DNA of 10,352 nt from Acidobacteria bacterium AH-259-G07 (lineage in GTDB: Bacteria; Acidobacteriota; UBA6911; RPQK01; JADFOI01), in the NCBI GenBank assembly GCA_027717925.1, contig JALLON010000073.1, positions 1 to 10,352 on the forward strand. The letters run 5' to 3'. The notes under the pieces are model-generated. The model saw only the letters and a list, made by a program, of their open reading frames with translations. It was not told the DNA's origin and ran no database searches. This document shows positions 1 through 6,477 of this stretch, piece by piece. Within the stretch, counting starts at the first letter, position 1, and every line of letters begins with the position of its first letter. Made by a program: the position numbers and the translations under genes.

Positions 1-507
1 TGGTAGATTTCCCTTGATCTTTTGCTGAAGCGATTCGACATTGTCCCCCATGGTGGCTGAAAGGGGGATGATTTCGCAATACTCAAACTGCCGGCTGTAA
101 AACTCGATTACGGGAAGAATCTTTCCCTTGTTCACTAAATCCACTTTATTGAGGGCCAAAATGGTGGGCTTTTGCGTCTTTTTGACCAGATCAAGGACAT
201 ATTCCTCTCCTTTGCCGTAGCTCTCTGAGACGTCCACAACCTGAACTACGAGGTCGACCCCGTTCAGGGAATCGTAAACTTCTTCCATCATCCGTTTGTT
301 CAATCGATATCCAGGCCGATGAATTCCCGGAGTATCCACGAAAATGGTCTGGCAGTCTTCCCTTGTTAGAACACCCAGGATACGATTGCGGGTGGTTTGG
401 GGCTTCTCACTGACAATGGCAATTTTCTGTCCAATGAGTCGATTCAAAATGGTGGATTTGCCGACGTTAGGGCGACCGATAAGGGCGACGAAACCTGATT
501 TGCTCAT
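1..507 (-). CDS. era: GTPase Era, N-terminal part (3' end beyond window)
   Basis: Era is a GTPase that binds 16S rRNA and assists late 30S ribosome assembly. The visible 169 residues are the complete G domain and they end at the window edge, so the C-terminal KH RNA-binding domain (full family length about 300 aa) is not seen. All G motifs are present: G1 GRPNVGKST at residues 11-19, G2 in QTTRNRI at 37-43, G3 DTPG at 58-61, G4 NKVD at 120-123 and G5 SAT at 150-152. The QTTRNRI and DTPGIHRP stretches separate Era from Der and other TrmE-Era GTPases. The ATG at 507 is the only sensible start: an in-frame TGA lies at 516-514, two codons upstream, and the G domain begins at once. No Shine-Dalgarno sequence precedes it, because a heptamer repeat array begins 8 nt upstream. 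It lies downstream of coaBC on the same strand after a 91-nt gap and may be the last gene of that operon. Confidence 0.95.
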   Translation of the reverse strand, partial: MSKSGFVALIGRPNVGKSTILNRLIGQKIAIVSEKPQTTRNRILGVLTREDCQTIFVDTPGIHRPGYRLNKRMMEEVYDSLNGVDLVVQVVDVSESYGKGEEYVLDLVKKTQKPTILALNKVDLVNKGKILPVIEFYSRQFEYCEIIPLSATMGDNVESLQQKIKGNLP

Positions 508-514
508 GAGGAAT

Positions 515-601
515 CAACTGACAGCTGACAACTGACAAATGAGGAGTCAGGAGTCAGGAGTCAGAATCCAGAATTCCAATCAGTTGTCAGTTGTGTTGTC
601 A
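515..601. repeat. Degenerate 7-bp tandem repeat array with inverted end units
   Basis: From 515 the sequence reads in a 7-bp register: CAACTGA (515-521), CAGCTGA (522-528), CAACTGA (529-535), CAAATGA (536-542), GGAGTCA three times (543-563), GAATCCA (564-570) and GAATTCC (571-577). The right end then carries TCAGTTG twice (580-586 and 587-593), which is the exact reverse complement of the CAACTGA unit at the left end, and degenerate GTTGTCA (595-601). The array fills the gap between coaBC and era. It runs up to 7 nt from the era start and provides the coaBC stop codon. The ends could pair into an imperfect hairpin (11-bp match, 528-538 with 584-594). No T-tract follows, so it is not a classic terminator. 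It resembles dispersed heptamer repeats known in several bacterial phyla; membership in a named family is not shown. Confidence 0.8.
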
Positions 602-1831
602 GGTGGTCAGCTTTGGCTCCTTTGTTTCTTTGTTCTTTTCTCGCAGCGCTCTACGCGCGCAGCGCGTCTCGATTCGGTCCCAGAGTATTCGGGCAACCTC
701 CCTCTTAGGAAGACGGGGAAATTCTTCTTCGTTCCCATCACGCCCGATCATGATTACCTGGTTAAAGTCAGCTTGAAACCCTCGATCGCTCCGCGAAATA
801 TCGTTACCTACCACAAGATCCAGCCCCTTTTCCTGCAACTTTTTGCGCGCATTCTCCCGTAGCGCATCAGATTCCGCGGCAAATCCCACCAAAAACTGCC
901 ACTGCTTCTTCCTTGCCAGCTCCTTAAGGATGTCGGGTGTTTTCTGCAGGTGTATGACGGATTTGGCTTCCTCCTTTTTGATCTTCTGTGAAGAGGCCTC
1001 AATCGGTGCAAAGTCGGAAACGGCTGCGGCCATCACTACGACGTCGGCATCGCCGAAACGCTCAAAAACCGCCTGTGCCATCTCTCGCGCGGAGCGAACC
1101 GAAACCAGATCTATGCCCTCGGGAGGTTCAAGCTGAGCAGGTCCGGAGATCAGCGCAACCTGAGCGCCACGCAGTTGAGCTTCACGAGCAATGGCATATC
1201 CCATCTTTCCCGAGGAACGATTAGAAATAAAGCGAACCAGGTCAATGTCCTCAACCGTAGGACCTGCGGTGACGAGAACCCGTTTTCCCATCAGAGATTT
1301 TTCCCGCCTGAGGGTATTGAGAACCGCTTCCGAGATTCGTTCAGGTTCCGCCAGACGGCCCTCACCTTCTTCCCCACAGGCAAGATAGCCGGAATCGGGC
1401 TCCACAATGACCACTCCTCTTTCTCTTAGAATCCTTAAATTCTCCCGGGTTGCAGGATGGTGCCACATCTCAACATTCATGGCAGGGGCGATGACCACTG
1501 GTATCACGATTGAGAGGTAAAGTGTGCTCAAGAAATCGTCGGCGATGCCGTGAGCAAACTTCCCCAGGATGTTGGCGGTTGCCGGAGCGATGAGGAGGAG
1601 ACCGCTCTTTCGAGCTAACGCGATGTGCTCGATTTCAACCGTGTGATCGCTGAAAAGATCTGAAATAACCTTGTTCCCAGAAAGCTTCTCCAAAGTGAGC
1701 GGGGTAACAAACTGCATGGCGTGTCGGGTCATGACCGGGAGAATTTCAAAGCCTTCTCGCTGCAAAAGCCGGAGAATGATGGGTGCCTTGTAGGCTCCGA
1801 TGCACCCGCTTACACCCAGAATAATTCTCAC
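599..1831 (-). CDS. coaBC: Bifunctional phosphopantothenoylcysteine decarboxylase / phosphopantothenate-cysteine ligase
   Basis: CoaBC (Dfp) makes two successive cytosolic steps of coenzyme A synthesis: CoaB joins cysteine to 4'-phosphopantothenate using CTP, and CoaC, an FMN protein, decarboxylates the product to 4'-phosphopantetheine. At 410 aa it has the usual length. The CoaC half (about 1-175) shows GCIGAYKA at 9-16, the catalytic His at 69, PAMN at 116-119 and the catalytic Cys at 152 in ACGEEGEGRL. The CoaB half (about 181-395) shows AGPT at 189-192, RFISNRSSGKMG at 200-211, KIKKE at 283-287, TPDI at 298-301 and GFAAES at 316-321. The start is a GTG at 1831, overlapping the rpoZ stop as GTGA, and it is preceded by purine-rich AGAGGA sequence that also encodes the omega poly-Glu tail. 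The last 20 or so residues are basic and unlike the family core; the stop lies inside the heptamer repeat array. Confidence 0.97.
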   Translation of the reverse strand: MRIILGVSGCIGAYKAPIILRLLQREGFEILPVMTRHAMQFVTPLTLEKLSGNKVISDLFSDHTVEIEHIALARKSGLLLIAPATANILGKFAHGIADDFLSTLYLSIVIPVVIAPAMNVEMWHHPATRENLRILRERGVVIVEPDSGYLACGEEGEGRLAEPERISEAVLNTLRREKSLMGKRVLVTAGPTVEDIDLVRFISNRSSGKMGYAIAREAQLRGAQVALISGPAQLEPPEGIDLVSVRSAREMAQAVFERFGDADVVVMAAAVSDFAPIEASSQKIKKEEAKSVIHLQKTPDILKELARKKQWQFLVGFAAESDALRENARKKLQEKGLDLVVGNDISRSDRGFQADFNQVIMIGRDGNEEEFPRLPKREVARILWDRIETRCARRALREKNKETKEPKLTT

Positions 1832-2028
1832 TCCTCTTCTTCCTCTTCCTCCAGAATCTCATAAGGAACGAGACCCTGCTCGACCTCCTGGATGCTGATA
1901 TAAGACGGTTTTCCTGTCTTGACATCTATCTTGGGAGGTGCTCCATTTTGAATCTGCTTGGCACGCTCTGCGGCCACCAAGATAAATCTGAACTTACTAT
2001 CGAACTCTTTAGGAATTTTGATGATCAT
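1828..2028 (-). CDS. rpoZ: DNA-directed RNA polymerase omega subunit
   Basis: Omega binds the beta' subunit and helps assemble and stabilise RNA polymerase. The 66-aa product keeps the conserved core: FDSKFRFILVAAERAKQI at residues 9-26 and SIQEVEQGL at 45-53, followed by PYEIL. It is shorter than E. coli omega (91 aa), as is common outside Proteobacteria. The C-terminus is a run of seven glutamates encoded by GAA/GAG codons. The ATG at 2028 follows the gmk TGA (2031-2029) with no gap, and a strong Shine-Dalgarno AAGGGG (2040-2035) lies inside the gmk end, 6 nt from the start. The 3' end overlaps the coaBC start by 4 nt. The gmk-rpoZ-coaBC order is widespread in bacteria, which supports the call despite the short length. 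Confidence 0.93.
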   Translation of the reverse strand: MIIKIPKEFDSKFRFILVAAERAKQIQNGAPPKIDVKTGKPSYISIQEVEQGLVPYEILEEEEEEE

Positions 2029-2649
2029 TCAGCTCCCCTTAAAAGTTTTGATAATCTCCTCTGCTTGTTCCGTTTGTCTCCTCAAGCCACAGCGAGCAGC
2101 TATGATAATTGATTTCAACTTACCCAATGATTCTTCGATTTCTCTATTAATGATAACGTATTGATAGTTCCTGTAATACTTGAGCTCCTCTTTTGCAATT
2201 TGCAGTCTTCTGTCAATGACGCTCTCATCGTCCGAGCCCCGACCCTTCAAGCGCGCCTCCAGCACCTCCAGAGAGGGTGGAAGCACGAAAATCAACACAG
2301 CTTGCGGGTTTTTCTCTTTAATCTTCATGGCTCCCTGAACGTCAATTTCCAGGATTACATCGTTACCAGCTGCCAACTGGGCATCAACGAAAGCCTGGCT
2401 CGTTCCATAGAGATTTCCATGGACCTGAGCATACTCCAGGAAGGAGTCTCGCCGGACCATCTCTTGAAACTCCTTCTCGGAGACAAAGGAATATTCGGCC
2501 CCATCACGTTCTCCGCGACGAGGCTTGCGGGTCGTGTGGCTCACGGAGAATTCCAGACCGGAGACTTCTTTTAACACCCGATTGGTCAAACTAGTTTTCC
2601 CGGAGCCTGAGGGAGCACTGATGACAATAATGTTTCCTCTATTCGACAT
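2029..2649 (-). CDS. gmk: Guanylate kinase
   Basis: Gmk phosphorylates GMP (and dGMP) to GDP with ATP in the cytosol. It is needed for GTP supply and recycles GMP from RNA decay. The 206-aa length is typical. The P-loop is APSGSGKTS at residues 12-20. The GMP-binding region shows SHTTRKPRRGE at 37-47 and LEYAQVHGNLYGTS ending at 84, and LEIDVQGA lies at about 100-107. The lid arginine region is around RGSDDESVIDRRL (137-149). The ATG at 2649 lies inside the end of yicC (11-nt overlap), so translation is probably coupled; only weak purine-rich sequence precedes it. It ends directly against the rpoZ start. Confidence 0.97.
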   Translation of the reverse strand: MSNRGNIIVISAPSGSGKTSLTNRVLKEVSGLEFSVSHTTRKPRRGERDGAEYSFVSEKEFQEMVRRDSFLEYAQVHGNLYGTSQAFVDAQLAAGNDVILEIDVQGAMKIKEKNPQAVLIFVLPPSLEVLEARLKGRGSDDESVIDRRLQIAKEELKYYRNYQYVIINREIEESLGKLKSIIIAARCGLRRQTEQAEEIIKTFKGS

Positions 2650-3511
2650 TTTGAACTTGTTCTCGGATCTTTTCCATTTCCGTCTTCCCGTCGACCGCCG
2701 GCTTCAGGATGGCAGCCAGCGGGGATTTGGAAAGAATGGTGTTCATCTCTCGGCTCATCTCCTGACAAATGAAGTCTAAGCGTCTCCCTATTACTTCACC
2801 CTCCCCGGCGCTCAACTCTTCTTGGAAGTGGGTGATGTGACTGCGCAAACGTGTGATTTCCTCTGAAATATCGGAACGCTCCGCATAATATAGGATCTCT
2901 TTGGCCAACCGGTTTTCGTCAATTACCTGTTCTTGGGTAAGCTCTTGGATGCGGCACATCAGCTTGCGTCGATAGTGATCGGGAATTTGTTGTGCCTGCT
3001 CAGCAATTCGATCAGTGAGCTGGGAAACCTTTTGAATTCGATTCTCTATATCTTTCTTCAGTGCCTCTCCTTCGCTGCATCGAGCGCCAACGACTTTTTC
3101 TAAAGCTTCCCGAACCGCCTCCAGAATTGTTTGCAAAATTCTCTGGGAAGAAACGTCCAGCGGACGGGCTGCAACGACTCCTGGAAGTGGCAAGAGAGTC
3201 GCGACATCGAGAACGCCCTGTACGCCTAAGGTGCGGACCCTCTCGGCAACCGAAAGATAGTTTTGCACAACAGCCTCATTAAAGTCGTACTGGTCGGTGG
3301 ATTTAAGGATGAGATTAATGTAGATATCCACCCGCCCCCGACCCAGATGGGATCGCACCTCTTTGCGCAGATCCGACTCAAAAAAAGTCAGCTCTTTGGG
3401 AAGACGCGCATTGAGATCGAGGTAGCGACCGTTCACCGTCTTGATCTCAACAACGACATCCATCTCTTCAATTGACCTGGCGGCTTGTCCAAATCCTGTC
3501 ATACTGCGCAT
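2639..3511 (-). CDS. yicC: YicC/YloC family endoribonuclease
   Basis: YicC/YloC proteins are conserved bacterial endoribonucleases (E. coli YicC has been linked to degradation of the small RNA RyhB). The 290-aa product has the family hallmarks at both ends: MTGFGQA at residues 4-10, EIKTVNGRYLDL at 22-33 and RGRVDIYIN at about 58-66, then a helical middle, and C-terminal GRRLDFICQEMSREMNTI and KTEMEKIREQVQNVE, the last being the strongly conserved acidic/basic tail of the DUF1732 domain. The ATG at 3511 lies 2 nt after the TAA of the ABC exporter; a second ATG at 3502 (MTGFG) fits the common family start equally well. The end overlaps gmk by 11 nt. yicC next to gmk is a recurrent bacterial arrangement. 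Confidence 0.93.
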   Translation of the reverse strand: MRSMTGFGQAARSIEEMDVVVEIKTVNGRYLDLNARLPKELTFFESDLRKEVRSHLGRGRVDIYINLILKSTDQYDFNEAVVQNYLSVAERVRTLGVQGVLDVATLLPLPGVVAARPLDVSSQRILQTILEAVREALEKVVGARCSEGEALKKDIENRIQKVSQLTDRIAEQAQQIPDHYRRKLMCRIQELTQEQVIDENRLAKEILYYAERSDISEEITRLRSHITHFQEELSAGEGEVIGRRLDFICQEMSREMNTILSKSPLAAILKPAVDGKTEMEKIREQVQNVE

Positions 3512-3513
3512 GA

Positions 3514-5331
3514 TTATCGTGTTCCCATTTCCTGCGATGGTACAAACCCTGCGTCGGAGAATTGAAGATCGTACAGTTTCCGATACACTCCGGAACGATT
3601 CAATAAACTGTGGTGATCTCCAATCTCGACGATCCGGCCCTCTTTCAAGACAACGATTCGGTCAGCCACTCGGACCGTTGACAGGCGATGAGCAATAACC
3701 AGGGTCGTACAATGCCGCATGAGACTGTAGAGGGCCTCTTGAATCAAACGCTCTGACTCGCTGTCCAACGCTGAGGTCGCCTCATCTAGTATCAAGATTG
3801 GGGCATTCTTCAAAATCGCTCGGGCAATGGCAATCCGCTGGCGCTGCCCTCCGGAGAGTCGCTGGCCACGCTCTCCAATGAACGTTTCATATCCTTGAGC
3901 AAGACTTTGAATAAAACCATGGATGAAGGCCGCGCGGGCCGCTTCAACGATCTCCTCCATGGTGCAGTCCTCTCTGCCGTAAGCGATATTGTCTTTGATT
4001 GTGTCGTTGAATAAAAAAGTGTCCTGTGTGACGATGGCGATCTGGCCGCGCACAGAACGTAAGCTCACTTCACGGATGTCGGTTCCATCGATGGTGATAC
4101 GGCCGGAAGTCACATCATAAAAGCGAGGGATCAGGCTGGCCAAACTGCTTTTCCCGGCCCCACTACTTCCAACCAGAGCCACAATCTCCCCTTTCTTGAT
4201 GCGGAGATCAACATCGTGCAGAGCCGGATTTGAGGAATAGCTGTCATAAGAGAAGGAAACCTTCTCAAGGGCAATCTCGGTCCGAATCGGTGACAAATCT
4301 TTCGCCTCCGGTGGGTCTTTGATTTCGACATCAGTTTCCAGCAGTTCAAAGATTCGGTTGGAAGAAGCAAAAGCCTGCTGAAAGTACAGGTGCATTCGGG
4401 ACAGCTTGCGCACCGGATCATACAGGCGAAAAAGGGCGGCTACAAACACCACAAAAGCGCCAATTGTAAACCCTCGATTGATCTGATAGTTAGCGTACAA
4501 GAGAAACGGGACAAAAGAGATATAGCCGATAAATTCCACTAAGGGCGAAGTGAGCGCACTGATGCGCGTCGCTCGGAGGTTGACGCCAACCAATCGATCG
4601 GTAGAGTGGTCGAATCGCTTCCTTTCATACTCTTCCATTCCAAAGGCCTTGACGATTCGGTGACCGGTAATGCTCTCCTGAAGAACATGAGAGATTTCCG
4701 AGAGATTCTCCTGGCTTCGCCAACTCACTGTTCGCATCTTTCGGCCCAGCTTGACTGTTACCGAGAGAACCAATGGGGCAATCAGGAAAGATAATAAGGC
4801 CAGCTTCCAATCGGTGTAGAAGACCAGGCCCAAGAAGAATACGAGCAGCAGCACTTGACGCATAAAGTCCGTGAGGGTTTTACTGACTGTCTCTTGAAGT
4901 CGCTCGGTATCGGTGATAACACGAGCCATCAATTTTCCTGTGGGATTCTCTGCGTAGAAGGACAAAGAGTGGTCCAACAAATGCCTGTAAAGCTGCTTCC
5001 TCAAAGCGGCCACCACTTGCTGACCACTGTAACTCATCGAGTATTCCGCAAGGTAAAGGAAGACTCCCTTTGAGAACGAAAAGGCAACCAGAAAGAAAGC
5101 TATTTTTCCCAAACTGTTTTGATCCAAGCCAAGATAATGCTGAAGAAAAGCGAACTTGTCGTTGCCGGTGGCTCCCACCCCCGCCGTAGTGGACAATTGA
5201 TCAAAGATGGGCCCTAGCAGCATGATGACGAGCGTCTCCAAGGCACCACTGAGCACCAGAAGGAATAAAGCAAATACCAGCAGATGGAGATTCGGCCGGA
5301 TGTAAGGGAAAAGTTTGCGGAAATCAGTCAT
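3514..5331 (-). CDS. msbA: ABC exporter, MsbA-like lipid A/lipid flippase (fused permease and ATPase)
   Basis: This is a type IV half-transporter that works as a homodimer in the inner membrane; the MsbA group flips lipid A-core or related lipids to the periplasmic leaflet. It is 605 aa against about 580 for E. coli MsbA. The membrane domain (about 1-325) has six hydrophobic segments near residues 15-40, 75-95, 155-172, 174-192, 262-282 and 286-303. The ATPase domain shows Walker A GSSGAGKSS at 388-396, Q-loop Gln436, signature LSGGQ at 492-496, Walker B ILILDE at 512-517 with catalytic Glu517, and the switch His548. All catalytic residues are intact. The substrate cannot be read from sequence, and a multidrug or other lipid exporter of the same subfamily is possible. 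ATG at 5331 has no Shine-Dalgarno; a -10-like element 7 nt upstream suggests a leaderless transcript. It appears to head the yicC-gmk-rpoZ-coaBC operon. Confidence 0.85.
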   Translation of the reverse strand: MTDFRKLFPYIRPNLHLLVFALFLLVLSGALETLVIMLLGPIFDQLSTTAGVGATGNDKFAFLQHYLGLDQNSLGKIAFFLVAFSFSKGVFLYLAEYSMSYSGQQVVAALRKQLYRHLLDHSLSFYAENPTGKLMARVITDTERLQETVSKTLTDFMRQVLLLVFFLGLVFYTDWKLALLSFLIAPLVLSVTVKLGRKMRTVSWRSQENLSEISHVLQESITGHRIVKAFGMEEYERKRFDHSTDRLVGVNLRATRISALTSPLVEFIGYISFVPFLLYANYQINRGFTIGAFVVFVAALFRLYDPVRKLSRMHLYFQQAFASSNRIFELLETDVEIKDPPEAKDLSPIRTEIALEKVSFSYDSYSSNPALHDVDLRIKKGEIVALVGSSGAGKSSLASLIPRFYDVTSGRITIDGTDIREVSLRSVRGQIAIVTQDTFLFNDTIKDNIAYGREDCTMEEIVEAARAAFIHGFIQSLAQGYETFIGERGQRLSGGQRQRIAIARAILKNAPILILDEATSALDSESERLIQEALYSLMRHCTTLVIAHRLSTVRVADRIVVLKEGRIVEIGDHHSLLNRSGVYRKLYDLQFSDAGFVPSQEMGTR

Positions 5332-5338
5332 TTCGGGG

Positions 5339-5347
5339 ATTTTAACA
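5339..5347 (-). promoter_or_regulatory. Possible extended -10 promoter element for the msbA-like operon
   Basis: Read on the minus strand, 5347-5339 is TGTTAAAAT, that is TG, one base, then TAAAAT, which fits an extended -10 element. Only 7 nt separate it from the ATG at 5331, so transcription would begin at or next to the start codon, giving a leaderless mRNA. This agrees with the absence of a Shine-Dalgarno sequence. No good -35 is seen 17 bp upstream, where the heptamer array lies. This is inferred from position and consensus only. Confidence 0.3.
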
Positions 5348-5405
5348 GGTTCCAGATTCCAAGTTCCAGGTTCCAGGTTTCAGGCAACCTGAAACCTGGA
5401 ACCTG
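5347..5405. repeat. Second 7-bp tandem array closed by an inverted repeat (perfect 18-bp hairpin)
   Basis: Five tandem heptamers run from 5347 to 5381: AGGTTCC, AGATTCC, AAGTTCC, AGGTTCC, AGGTTTC. After a short turn the reverse complements of the last two units follow, GAAACCT (5391-5397) and GGAACCT (5398-5404). The result is a perfect 18-bp inverted repeat, 5367-5384 paired with 5388-5405, around a 3-nt loop CAA (5385-5387). It sits in the 114-nt gap between the divergent msbA-like and mtnA starts, so it does not end either unit, and no T-tract follows on either side. It takes up about half of the shared upstream region, leaving 15 nt before the exporter start and 40 nt before mtnA. Confidence 0.85.
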
Positions 5406-5434
5406 TCGGTTGTCACCCCCTCAGCATCTATTAT

Positions 5435-5441
5435 AAGGTGG
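5435..5441 (+). promoter_or_regulatory. Ribosome binding site of mtnA
   Basis: AAGGTGG lies 4 nt before the ATG at 5446 and is a clear Shine-Dalgarno sequence that fixes this start. It contrasts with the divergent msbA-like gene and with era, which have none. Confidence 0.7.
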
Positions 5442-5445
5442 AATC

Positions 5446-6477
5446 ATGATTCGAACCATCGAATGGACTGATCAGGGTGTGGTCATGATCGACCAGCGGC
5501 TGCTTCCCACCGAAGAAGTTTACAACACGTATCAGACGGTGGAAGAAGTGGCTGAAGCGATTAAGACGATGGTGATTCGAGGAGCTCCCGCCATTGGAGT
5601 TGCGGCGGCTATGGGGGTTGCCCTTGGCGTGAACAACCTGACCTCCAAAGAAAATCTGCAGGAAAACTTTGCCAGGATCTGTCAGACCGTCCACGATACG
5701 CGACCGACCGCCCGCAACCTTTTTTGGGCAATTGAACGGATGAAAGACGTCTGGGAGCGTCACAAGGAAAGTCCTCTACAGGAGATCCAGGCTGCTCTAA
5801 AGGAAGAAGCCATCGCGGTTCACCGGGAGGACATCGAGATTAACCGGAAGATCGGAGAATATGGCAAGCAGCTTTTTTCCGAGAAGACAAATGTTCTCAC
5901 TCATTGCAATGCCGGTGCCTTGGCAACCGCCGGCTACGGTACAGCCTTGGGTGTCATACGGGCGGCCGTGGAGAGTGGGAAAGACATCCAGGTTTTCGCC
6001 GACGAGACGCGCCCCTTTCTTCAAGGTTCGCGGCTGACCGCTTGGGAGATGATGAAGGAAAATATCCCTTGTACACTGATCACGGATAACATGGCAGGAC
6101 ACTTTATGAAATCGGGCCAGGTCCAGGCTGTGATCGTGGGGGCCGATCGCATCGCGCGAAACGGCGACGTGGCCAACAAAATTGGAACTTATTCGGTGGC
6201 TGTTTTAGCTAAGGAACACGGGATTCCCTTCTATGTTGCGGCACCTCTCTCGACCCTTGATCTTGATACTCCGACCGGTGAGCAGATTCCCATCGAGCAG
6301 CGCAATTCCAAGGAAGTGACTGAAATTAAAGGGCAAGTTTTGGCTCCTTCCAGCGTCACTGTGGCCAATCCCGCCTTCGATGTCACCCCGAATCGGCTCG
6401 TCTCTGCCATCATTACGGAAAAGGGGATTGCCCGAGCCCCATACGACAAGTCGATTCAGGCGTTGTTCGAGAAATGA
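5446..6477 (+). CDS. mtnA: S-methyl-5-thioribose-1-phosphate isomerase
   Basis: MtnA converts 5-methylthioribose 1-phosphate to 5-methylthioribulose 1-phosphate in the cytosolic methionine salvage pathway, which recovers methylthioadenosine from polyamine synthesis. The 343-aa length is normal for this eIF2B-like family. Visible landmarks are RGAPAIG at residues 45-51, the catalytic Cys154 in THCNAG, the DETRPFLQG loop at about 186-194, and the catalytic Asp234 in VGADRIARNGDVANKIGT. These two residues match the Cys/Asp pair known from B. subtilis MtnA and separate the enzyme from true eIF2B subunits. No other salvage gene (mtnK, mtnP, mtnB) is in view, so the pathway must be completed elsewhere. 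The stop overlaps the tsaD start by ATGA, so the two are probably translated together. Confidence 0.95.
   Translation: MIRTIEWTDQGVVMIDQRLLPTEEVYNTYQTVEEVAEAIKTMVIRGAPAIGVAAAMGVALGVNNLTSKENLQENFARICQTVHDTRPTARNLFWAIERMKDVWERHKESPLQEIQAALKEEAIAVHREDIEINRKIGEYGKQLFSEKTNVLTHCNAGALATAGYGTALGVIRAAVESGKDIQVFADETRPFLQGSRLTAWEMMKENIPCTLITDNMAGHFMKSGQVQAVIVGADRIARNGDVANKIGTYSVAVLAKEHGIPFYVAAPLSTLDLDTPTGEQIPIEQRNSKEVTEIKGQVLAPSSVTVANPAFDVTPNRLVSAIITEKGIARAPYDKSIQALFEK

Noticed and set aside
515..601. CRISPR array
   Set aside because: Units are 7 bp and directly tandem with no spacers, and no cas gene is near.
642..665. GC-rich direct repeat CGCAGCGC as a regulatory site
   Set aside because: Only two 8-bp copies inside coding sequence; Arg/Ala codons can explain it.
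539..862. 107-codon plus-strand reading frame
   Set aside because: It starts inside the repeat array and runs antisense to coaBC, with no recognisable domain or binding site.
2161..2574. 137-codon plus-strand reading frame
   Set aside because: It is wholly antisense to gmk, whose kinase motifs are unmistakable.
5367..5405. Intrinsic terminator
   Set aside because: The hairpin is strong, but it lies between divergent gene starts and neither side has a T-tract.
5410..5434. Promoter for mtnA with TTGTCA (5410-5415) and TATTAT (5429-5434)
   Set aside because: The spacer is only 13 bp, and the start point would fall at or past the Shine-Dalgarno, leaving it out of the mRNA.
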